Shown here: in pieces, positions 28,701-40,700 of the stretch
Position numbering within the stretch: the stretch's first letter is position 1
Layout: every line of letters starts with the position of its first letter
Assembly (NCBI GenBank): GCA_958496175.1
Contig: OY292280.1
Location: 5,084,001-5,148,000 of the forward strand
Direction: 5' to 3'
DNA length: 64,000 nt
From: Sisyra terminalis
Taxonomy: Eukaryota; Arthropoda; Insecta; Neuroptera; Sisyridae
The notes under the pieces: generated by a model
Seen by the model: only the letters and a program-made list of their open reading frames with translations
Databases searched by the model: none
What the model was told of the DNA's origin: nothing
Program-made: the position numbers and the translations under genes

Positions 28701-31700
28701 GATTTCAAAAACTCAAAAAAATTATAATTGATTTTGCTGAAATTTTGTCACGATATACAATCCGCTTCAAAGATTGTTTTTATATTTTTCTTGTGTCGAA
28801 AATATATCTGCGATCACAAGAAAACGACTTTTTCAAAGATCAATACAATAGTTATTAACTGTCAATACTTCATTGCTATGATGGTGCAATGATTTTTAAA
28901 GGTAGAGCAAATTTTCTCAAAACGTTATTGATAAATGTATATCTTGAAAGTAAGTTATAATTGGTACAGTGAGGGATACTGCGGGTTGAAACGGGAGGTG
29001 ATTCTAATAATTCATAAGATTTTTTTGCTAAATTCAATTTATTTATTTACAATAATAGGCTGGCAAGACAACGTCTGCCGGGTTCAGATAGTTAGTAATA
29101 AAATTCTAATTTGAAAAGTTTACTTCCGGTTTTGTATAGTAAAAAAAAATAACAATATCTAGTTTTATTTTGTATTTAGAAAGAATAGTGTATGTTCTAT
29201 TTAAATCACCATATTTATTATTTAAAAAAAAATGTTTTATTCGAAAAAAAAAAATCAAAAAATATGAATTTCAATAACGACAATTCTTTACAAGCTTATA
29301 ACTACTAACAAATAATCATCATTCAAAAAAAATGGTTTGTGTCTGTAGTCCACATACTAGAACTATAATTATGCCGAATATGAACAAATTTCAGAACGTC
29401 CCTTTTCCTGTTAAAATGCCCCATATATCAGTACTTTTGAGTCAATGTTTAGCTAGTAAACTTTTTAATTGATTATTTAAAATTTTCTTCATAGAACTAG
29501 TTTAATTGTTTAAGATAATATAAACATTTTAAAAGTTGAAGAGATTTAAGAGAAAACATGATCTTAAGCATTCGTATAGCGAGAAATCTTTTTTTTTGCA
29601 GTGAATATTACTTCAGTTCCGAAAATTTAATGAAGGACTTTTTCATACGACGTAAAATGAATAAGGAGGGTTTTCTTCCTGTAACATTAATTGCGTCATT
29701 CCATCGAGTTCAGTCGTTGACGATGGATGTAGCATTGGTGATAGAATCAATAACTGAGTCGAAAGTTCTTGAACTAAATGCCAATAAAACGATGGTGCGC
29801 ACAACAATAAAGCCTGAGTGTTGGCCGCTTTTGGATGATTTGGGAAACCCGATCGACGATCCTCATTCCAACGAGGTGAAACCACCCAGCGAGGATGGTA
29901 ATCCCATGGAACGGGCTCCCCTAGGAAGCGTTTATGTTGCAGCTCCCTACGCACAAACCAATGCGTTCCCTGAATCGCTCAAATATGTTCTTCCTTCTAC
30001 CGACAGAACAAAATCCCCGGCTATAGTCGCCGCAATATCTGCTAGTCGTTTAGCCGAAATTCCTCCTCCACCTCTATTGGTACAAATCCCGAAAACTATC
30101 ACGCCAAAAACGCCGTTGTTATCCACAACATTTTTCGACAACTTAAATCCAAATGTTCCTGAATTTATTCCTGATAACGGTAATGGGAATCCAAAACTTC
30201 CGTTGGGAACTAATACGGAAACAGTGGCGAGCACTTCAAAATCTCCAACATCGCCAGTGAAAAATACAAGCACGGGAGATGTTCCAAACGACAATGAGAA
30301 TTGGAAGCAGGTGCGTCGCAAAGCCAACAAAAGTGGCCGCGATTCGAAGAGCTTCCAGAATGCCATTAGTAAGCAAATGATAGATGACGAACTAGCGTTT
30401 GCTTTGGACGAAGAGCTCGATGCTCCTCCCCAGGGTCGGGTCAACACTTTCACAGAGTGGTCGGAAGATGACAGCGACGAACTTAGCGATCGGGACATCA
30501 ACAAAATCTTAATCGTTACTCAATCAGAAGAAGCCCGAATTCCTACAAGTTCTACCCGAGTTCCAAAACACGAAGGTTACGATCGCACTGGAAACTGGTC
30601 TACTCGCGTAAAAATTTCCCAAGAACTAGAACAAGCGATCAATGATGGCCTTTACTACTACGAAGAAGACTTATGGAATCAATCCGATTATGTAAGACCG
30701 TGCTAAAACCAAAGTGGAACGTTGTAATTAAAACCGATTGTTTTCCAGGAACGCTCCGCTGCTGGAAGCTATAAAACTGTTAATATAATTACTCAAAAAG
30801 ATTTTGACAAATTGGTGCCTAAAGTTCCGAGAAAACCAAATCCAGAAGTGCCTCCACCACCACCACCTTCTTTGCAACAAACCCAATCTGTTTTCTCATC
30901 AGTTAGTTGATACGTTAGTCGCTTGAAAAATTCCACTAAACTATTTTCATTTTAGGAGGCAAACGTTATATCGAAAATGACCGGAACTGTGCCTCGACCG
31001 AAAGCACCGCGATTTTATGCCGTGACCAAAGATGAAGGACCTGATCCGAGAACTCCGCGTAAACGTAAAACGCGACATTCAAATAATCCTCCGGTCGAAA
31101 GACACGTCGGCTGGATTATGGATAGTCGAGATCATAGACCTCGTACCACATCCATTGGCGGGTTAGTAACACCAACCAGAAATCTAGAACTGTTGGTAAT
31201 TTCGGTTTGTTTTAGAAGTCGTTCAAGTCCCAATGATGGCCAATTGAGTACAAGTTATGGCAGTGTTCCATATTCATTGCCAACGTTCCAACACCCCTCA
31301 CATTTGCTGTTAAGAGACAATAATTTTACTCAAGAAGCATATCACAAATATCATTCTCGGTGCATTGAAGATCGCCGATTGAAAGGCATTGGCCATTCCC
31401 AGGAAATGAACACATTGTTCCGTTTCTGGTCATTTTTCCTTCGAGATCACTTCAACCGCAACATGTACAATGAATTCCGCTCACTCGCCATTGCAGATTC
31501 TGATGCTGGCTATCGTTATGGAATCGAATGCTTATTCCGATTCTACTCCTATGGCTTGGAAAATCGATTTCGCCCGTCTTTGTATCAAGACTTCCAAATG
31601 GAAACAATCAAAGACTACGAAAGTGGACAGCTTTACGGTCTGGAAAAGTTTTTCGCTTTCCATTTTTACTATAAACATGCCAAAGATCTCGAAATCGAGC

Positions 31701-34700
31701 CGCAACTAGAAAAATACTTGTCCCAATTTAAAAACCTGGATGATTTCAAAGTTGTTGAGGTATTTTTTCAACCTAATACTAGTGACTTTTTATGGGAATC
31801 TTTCTAATGCATTTTTCTAGCCCCAAATCAATGAAATATTACAAAGAAATCGTATAAGTCATATTGCCAGACGACAGCGCAGTGTTTCGGAAAGTGTGGC
31901 AATCGAGACTCCTGCTAACCATTCTAATCGAAGTGGCCAGACTGCTAGTCGACAACGTTGCTACTCCGGAAGTCAACCCCGAACCAATCGCAATAGGTAA
32001 CCATCGTCAAATCAACACTCTATTCAATGTCTCTATGGCGACAAAATACAAATTATTTTAACAATCCATGTTTCTTGATATCAAAAGGGAAAATACTATT
32101 GTTTAACTCTTTTTCAACCCCTTTTCTACTTAAAACATAGTTCAACTTATTTATGACAGTTAAATGTGTTAACAAAAGATCTTTTCGCATGTTTCAATGT
32201 TTCACTTTTCCATTGTTAATGTGCTCCCTCCGGCAAAACAGACCACGGGAAAGTAATCGTAACAAAAATCGCAACACTCCTCCCGAACAGAAATCAAATC
32301 GCGATGTCGGAATACCCGATTTAGAGTCGTCAGTGTATTTGGCATATTAAATTAGTTAGCAGTTTAAAATTAGTTCAGTCTTCTGTTATATTAACGCCAA
32401 AAATTCAATACACCTAATTATGCTTTTACACGGTAGATACATTCCAGACAAAGCCGTATAAAAAGACATGAAATACATAAAAAAAACGGGACTAGTTCCA
32501 TATCTTTCCATCCTGTATTAATTGTCTGAAATTTGAACTAATTCATTGTTGTCATTTGTTTCAACAATTGGTAGGTTTTATCAGTTCACGAGTAATTACT
32601 AATATTTCTATGGTTCAAATTCAATCAATTCTAGTTTATAAAACAAAAACAGTTGAAACTTATTCCTTGATAAAAGTAGACTCCACTAGGATATCATGGT
32701 ATCCCGATTGTAATTTTTGTTTGAAGTATTCCCTTTGTACATTAATTTATTAGTAAGTTTTGTTATTTGAAAACCTTTTTGATTTCAGTTTTAAAACATT
32801 TCTCTCATATAATAGAGCATTGCATTTTAAGTTGCTCAAATTAATTTAGTTTTGAAATATTGAAAATAAAGCTTCGATATATGAGATGCTTTACAAGTTG
32901 CTTGTTGGTGAGTTTTGGTTTCTTTTACCTTAAAAAAATAATAATTCAATTGGTACCAGGGCTGTGGAGTCGATCAAAAAAAAACTCGACTCCGACTCCA
33001 ACTCCACGACTCCAACTCCTTGACTCCGATTCAAAAAAGCTCAATTTTATCAGGTTGTTTCCTACCTTTCTATATAGCCAATTTTTTCATGTTATAGGGA
33101 TAAAAGTAAAACAAGATCAAACTTGAAACGACATGAGATAGAAGGGGACAACCCACAAACCCATTCTTGTAACCTTATTCATTCAATGGATCTTAGTAAT
33201 TCACCATATCGGCGTGACTTATGACTGCAAGTTTATCTTTGTGTACAATACACATTCATTATAAATTATGAAATTTAAAAAAAATATATTAAATTTAAAC
33301 GAAAAAGGAGTCGGAGTCGCTCGTTTTTTACGACTCCGACTCCAGCCTAAACACCGCGACTCCAACTCCATAGCCCTAGTTTAAAGATAAAATTAAAATA
33401 GAAAAGAAGGTAACAATTCCATTGTTGATCAGATCAGTTCCATATACTATCCGGAATTCCCCTTCCTTTTACTTGGTCGTACGCCATCTCGTGAAAATCA
33501 TTCACAACGGGTCCTAAGCTAGCTCCACAGCTCTGATTGGTACTCTTTTAAATTCGAATTAAGGGTGGATCACCGTCAGAAAAAAAAATCGTTTTTTTTT
33601 TTCCATAATTGTCTTTTTATAACATTCAAGAATAACGTGTTAAAAGGATTGGAATAGCTGACTAATGTATTTTCACTGATAAAAATTGAATAAATTGATA
33701 ATAACATAAAAAAATATCTTAAAAAAACTTTACATGCGTTTTTCTCGAAATCAACTTTTAAAACTGGGAGACAAGATTTCTCCGAAACTATCCGACGGAT
33801 TGACTTGAAACTAGAGAGTGTTATAGTTCAACACGTCTTCTTGGTACTGAACCTCGGAAATTGACCAAACCTCCCCCCCCTCAAAGTGGGAGAGAGGGAA
33901 AGGTCCAAAAAAAGGTCGTTTTTTTTAAACTTTTTTTTCAAAGTCGCGCCATTTTGTGAATTTTCAACTTTTTTCGGATTTTCGAAGTTCAGTACCAAGA
34001 AGACGCATTACCAAAACCTACATTATTTGGAAAATCATGATCCCACTTCCGGTTTCCGAGAAAACTTGTCTCCCGTTTGCCTCCTCATTTTTGAGGACCC
34101 TTTTTCAAAGCGCTGTAAAAGAGGGATGGGGGAGGACATATCGGGGCAAATAAAAAAAAATAGTTCAAAACTTCAACTTTTACATGCCGAAGACCGTTTT
34201 TTAATATCTCTAAAAAAAAAAATAGCAGCAGTTTTAAAAAAGTCATTTTTTTTTACGTTCTGACGGTGATCCACCCTTAAATATATTAACCTTTAAGTAT
34301 ATTAGGGAAACTCTAGTCTATTTCTGGCTAGAATTGCGAATTTTTTTCGTTATCCCTTTCATGCACTTGCAAATGAAAAATAATATTGTGGCTCCCAGAA
34401 AAAAGGGCTCAAGTGTACTTTAGCACACCCACAATCTGGCAACGTAGCATTTTCGACATATCGGGGCAAATAATAAAAAAAAATAGTTCAAAACTTCAAC
34501 TTTTACATGCCGAAGACCGTTTTTTAATGTCTCTAAAAAAAAAATAGCAGCAGTTTTAAATAAGAATTTTTTTTTACGTTCTGACGGTGATCCACCCTTA
34601 ATGAATTTTTATTTGTAAATAATTTTCGTTACTCATACGATACTGAATATCCGAAGAATCATATCCAGCCGTAAGTTGGAATAATTAAAAGTATAATACA

Positions 34701-37700
34701 ATTAATTTAATTATCTTATATATTAAAATTGCTGATTGGTGAGACGTTTTCATTGGTGTGGAGAAATAGTCTCTCTTATTCCATCCGCATTCATTCCATG
34801 CATATTACAGTTTGAACTACTAAGCTCAACAGATCTCATTTTTCCCCACCAATATTACATTTCGTTGTAGATAAAGCAACTGATCTCTGTCCGTAATACT
34901 TTCCGTTAGGATAGAGTTCAACCGTTCGGGTTCTATTGATAGTAATTCATGCGATTTTTGCATTCAAAAGTAACGATTTCTAATTGTTTAAGTAACGAAT
35001 ACATGTGGAGGTTCAATTTCCGTTACTTTTACAGCTCTACTAGTTGTATATTTATCTGACATACCAGCAAGTAGCTAGTAAAGTAGTTCAGCTTTCAGCT
35101 TTACAAAATGCTTGTAAATCGTTAACAACATAGTAAAGTAGTCCAATGTAATTGACGCTTGATAGCTGTTTTGTCTGGCTTTTTTTTTTGTCCGAGTAAT
35201 ATTATTTTCACTTATATCACTTTAGTGCCGGTATTATACATTTTTGCATGACTAGTAAACCAGTAGAATGGTGTTTATGACTGTCATGTACCCATAAGGG
35301 ATTGTTTATTAAATCATAGTGCTTAAGGTGGTTCGATGGTTATATTTGGATTTCTTCTCAAATTTTCACATATTAACAATTGGTCAAGGCACACGTGGTT
35401 CAAATTTTGATTTGTATTTATTTTTTTTATTTAAAAATATTCTATTAATTATACATTTTAAATACTTTCCATTTAAGTTTCAAGTTTCAAATGCGGTTAA
35501 AATTGCATCTTTGTATCGATTGTATCTTTCTAAAGACTTCAAATTAAAAAAAAAATACTTTGCCATACTTTTGAAATGTTAGGGAAGCAATTTGTGCAAA
35601 AAAAAAGCTATTTTTTTAACCCATCACACGGGAGAACCCCCTTAAATTAATACATTTATACATACATTGGTAATAGATTAAGTATAATCTCACTAATCCG
35701 GCACTTCGATAGATCGGCACGTCCAATAATCCGGCACCCTTCACCCACACCTCTCTATATCTGTGCATACATTTATTCCATCTATGAAATGCTTTATTTT
35801 ATTCATTCCCTATAACTTTTTCACTATAATCCAGTAATCCGAACATTCCAATAATCCGGCACCCTCCGGTTTTTAATAGTACCAGATTAGTGAGATAACA
35901 CTGTATTTTTGTATAACTGGTGACTGGTTCTACCTTTACATGTAACGATGAACTTTCACCGCTTTTTGAAAGTTTTATTTGATATATTGGCACAGGTATA
36001 CTTCCAATACTATTTGGAAACTTCCCCATTCTTTATTTCGTTTTTAAATCAATTCGCTAACAATGTCGATATATCGATTATAGATCGATTTCATCGCGAT
36101 ACAAAATAGAGAATGACAGTTGCCAAATTGTACCGGTCTAAAGTATACTTTTGGCAATATTTTAAATAAAACAGGCAAAATTTAAACTTTGCCGCCACTG
36201 CAGCATACTTTAGAAAATAGGAATATTACCGCATAGGACTTAGGGTGCGTGTTTCTCGCATTGTGAGCATAATATTCATTATTTTTTTTGTCAAATAATT
36301 GTTTAACTAATCGATTTTAATTAATCGATTTGTACATAATTTTAATTGTTTATGTTTAATTTATGTTGGTAACAAATCTCAATTTACATTTAAGGCTTAC
36401 GCAAATTTTCCATATTTGATCACATTTCTCATGGAATCTTTGAACCACCTTAAGTTATATTTTATAATTTTTATTATTGTTATAAACAATTAAGGTGTGA
36501 TTTAATGCTGATTCTTGACGTTGATATATATCAAATTTATTCATGTGGTATAATTTCGACCGAATCGCTATCTGGATAAAAAGCAGCGATAAAACTAAAA
36601 TACAGTGTAATCTCACTAATCCGGCACTATTAAAAACCGGAGAGTGCCGGATTATTGGAATTTTCGGATTACTGGATTATAGTGAAAAAGTCATAGGTAA
36701 TGAATAAAATTAAGCATTTCATAGAAGAAATAAATGTATGCACAGGTATAGAGGGGCTAGGGAGGCGTGGGCGAAGGGTGCCGGATTATTGAACGTGCCG
36801 ATCTATCGAAGTGCCGGATTAGTGAGATTATACTGTATTTTTTTTAATTCTTGTATAATTTATTTGAAACTGAAAATATGAAATCTAACTCGATTATAAT
36901 CCAAAAAAAAGCAGTTTAAAAATAGTTAAGACAACTATAACTATGTGCTGTTATCCAGAAGGGTTAAATGATAATAGATCGATAGTTTGACTTTCGATTT
37001 TGTTTGACTTATTTCACTAGTTTTATTTGACGTTACAATTTAACGGTCAAAGTTGACGCTGATTTTCATCTAGATGGTGTTTTGTTCGAAATTGTGGCAA
37101 ATTTAACGCTGGAAATTAGCGTCAAGCGTTAGCATCGCACCTGTATGCATTAGTAAGATACTCCGAAAATTTTCTGTATAATAAACACCGCATAGACATA
37201 CGCAACATATCGTATTTTTGGGCTATTTTTGCAAATGTTTTACGTTAGTAAAATTGACATGAAGTAACACTTGACAATACAAAGAGACCGACTCGCACGA
37301 ACATATAATTCTTAACCCATTTTTGCTGAAAATGAATATAATAAATTGTTTTCTTTTGATTTTGTTGCGACTTTTATTTCTGCATTGCGGTTATAGTTTC
37401 ATTGAAAAATTTTCCCAATTTATTTATTTTAACAAAAGAGATTGGTAGTTTTTATTTATATAAAGCTTTAATGGGTTAAGGCTTCCTTCGAACTCCTCTC
37501 GAGGTGACCAAAATCGGCGCAGACAACATTCTCATCGGTAAGTTTCCAAAAAATAGAAAAAGACAAATTCCAAAATTTTCAATTAACTTTTTCTTAACAA
37601 TTCTTTTTTATTTTATTTATTTTTTTTTTTGTAATTTCTTCATCCATTTTGATCTTATGTTTATGCATGCATGCTAATCTTGACTTAATGCATAGGAAAG

Positions 37701-40700
37701 TGTTTCTATCATTAACTCCCGGGATCTGGTGTCTGGCTGAAGAATGACTAAGTATCACTTGAATTTTTCAATCACTTTTTAGTTTGGCCTTACATTTTGA
37801 ATTCTTACTCTTATTTTTCTAATGTTAATCCAATCTTTTATCCCAATATTACACTGCTACTTCTTCAGTAAAGTTACAAAAATACGAATGCCTTAATTGT
37901 TTCAATAATCAAAACCTCCCATTTCATCGACAGACACTTGGTTCTCAAAACCAAAATCGAATCAACTAACTAAATCATTTAAACAATACATTGAAATCAG
38001 AAATAGGATAGAATTTCCTCGAAAATTATTTCAAATTGTTTTCTTCATTCCTAAGTTGCAATACCCTTAAGTTAGTGATTATTTTTGGAAAGGGAGAACA
38101 AATAATAGTACAAAAAATGGAAACAATTCCGAAATTGTGTTGTTTGAATCAAAATTAAAACTGATTTTATTTTACTGGTGTTTAGAAACGAATCGTACTC
38201 GTACAGTACATCAGCTGGATCCAATAGTGGTGGTGGATTCTACCACGGAAGTTACCCCAATAGTTTTAGCTCGGGGTTCTTGAGCCGCCCACGAACCGAC
38301 TCATGGAGATCTCAGCAAAAACCTCAAACAAGTTCTGGTAAGTTTTATTCAGCTTTTTCCGCCTTATAATAAATACCTACTATAATACTACCAAGCTTAA
38401 AGCCTCTTCTCTTAACAGATGTCTCCAAATTAAATCACTTAATTTTCCAGCAGTAATCATTAAAAAATATGCATTACTTCTGTTTCTACCTTTCGAGAAA
38501 ACCATTGCCCCCATATTTCGGCAAGGTTTATAAAATACACAGGTGGTCTCATGCGCCACGTGACCTATCCAGAAGAAATTCGTATATATCTTCAGACTGA
38601 TTCAAATTTCAAAACTCTTCCATATGACGTCATTTTTTTTCTAATGGGGCAACCTGTGTATTAGTGTGGGTCAAAAAAATCGATTATTTGTTTTTTTACG
38701 AGTGACACGGAAAAATGGGTTGCTAGACACCTTAAAATAATTCTCACCAAGTATGAGCTCTTAATTTTAATAGGAAGATCCTCCACATCGCAGTTTTGTA
38801 TTTTTTTCTCGGTCCAATAGAAAAAAATTCATACCTCATCATTTATCGATTGTACAGAAAAATGTTTTGAAAGAATTTTTAGGAAATTTAATGCTCTACA
38901 AAAAAGGTATTCCATATTTTTTCCGTAAGCCTCACCATTTGAAAGATATTAAGGATTTAATTTTGATTATTTTAAGACAAATTTCATTTTTATGAATTTT
39001 ATAACTCGACAATAAATGACTTTTTAACCATGCACAATACAAATTTTTGTTGAAAATTAACTGCTCTATAAAAATGGTTTCGTATGTTTTGGCGATTAAA
39101 TTAACCGTTCAAAATATATTCATCATTAAACTTTCATGTGTACGGGTTTTAAAAGTTTTTGATGAGATATTCGAAAAATTTCAATTTAATTTATAATTTT
39201 TGAGAAAATTTACACGGATTTTAGTTTTTATCAACTGAGAAACTTAAGAATATTTTTCAAGTCTTTTTTTATGCTTAAGTATATTTGTCTCCATTTAAAA
39301 AAAATAAATTGTACATTATTTATCGCTTAGTTAAATATTTTGTTATTAATAAAAAAAGTAAAGTTTTCATTATAAATATATTATGATATATTTCAGTATT
39401 AGAGAAAAACAATGTCCAATTAGTAATAAAATAGTTTTTTATTTCAATTTTCAAACAAGTTTTTGTTGCAAGTTGGGTAATTTTTTCGATGCTCTTTGAC
39501 AACTTGTAATAAAAATTGAAATTGCTCTTCGTTTAGAGCAGATAATTTCCAACAAAAATTTGTTAATCGCATTGTATAAGAGTCATTTATTGTCGAGTTA
39601 TAAAATTCATAAACAAAAATGAAATTTGTCTTAAAATAATCAAAATTAAATCCTTAATATCTTTCAAATGGTGAGGCTTACGGAGAAAATATAAGATACC
39701 TTTTTTGTAGAGCATTAAATTTCCTAAAAAATTCTTTCAAAACATTTTTCTGTACAATCGATAAATGATGAGGTATGAATTTTTTTCTATTGGACCGAGA
39801 AAAAAATACAAAACTGCGATGCGGAGGATCTTCCTATTAAAATTAAGAGCTCATACTTGGTGAGAATTTTTTTAAGGTGTCTAGCAACCCATTTTTCCGT
39901 GTCACTTGTAAAAAAAAATAATCGTTTTTTTTTTACCCAACCTACTGTGTATTCTATAAACATTGATATCCCAGTACTAAATCTATTGCCCCGTATAGGC
40001 AACCAGGCAATGCACATGCGTATTACAATTTGCCGCCACACAAATCACTTACCGTATTTAACCATATCTAATAGACCAAGATTTCAGGGCTTCCAGACCT
40101 TAGTTATTTTCTGATAAATCAAATGAATGGACTTAAGTAGGCTAAGTATGAACTTTAACAGTACCTGCTACTTTCGGCCAATTAACGGACAATTTAACAG
40201 AGATAACCGGTGCTAAAAGTGAGTAAAAATACTACGAACTCGCAAAGGTGGATTCAAGAATGTCATTTATGAATCCAGAGCCGGCCATAGGCCATAACAC
40301 TGAATCGAATAGCCAAATGAGCTCAAATGAGCAAATCTTGGAATAACTATGCAGGAGGTAAATTCTCAAAGGTTATGATAAAGAAACTTCTGAAAGAACA
40401 TAACAAAAGGCTTCTAAATCTAAAAAAGGAGGACCTCAATGTGCTGGAAGGTCTATTAAGGGGACACTAAATTGGAGAAAACATTTATAGGGAAGAACAC
40501 AAGCCAACAGATTGCAGGAAATCCGTACATGAGCTGGGAAATATTTACAAAGATCCAGTTGACTGCTGAGATTCATATCAGAAGCAGACCTGACCAATTG
40601 CAACTGAAAACAACTGGGAAGCAATAGTCCTTTTCGGACACAACGCAGAGGAACTCCCAGGAGAGGCCCCCAGAACAAAGGAAAAAACATACTATTAAAT

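Noticed and set aside
29558..29601. ATG at 29558 as the start of a separate gene
   Set aside because: The La motif is split exactly at a good acceptor (29602) and continues exon 8 in phase; the upstream codons are intron.
29947..30504. 185-codon minus-strand frame
   Set aside because: Antisense shadow of larp exon 9, which has clear La-motif homology on the plus strand.
33886..34263. 125-codon plus-strand frame as a gene
   Set aside because: Lies wholly within a TTAA-bounded element, Phe/Ser/Lys-rich from poly(T) and poly(A) runs, no recognisable domain.
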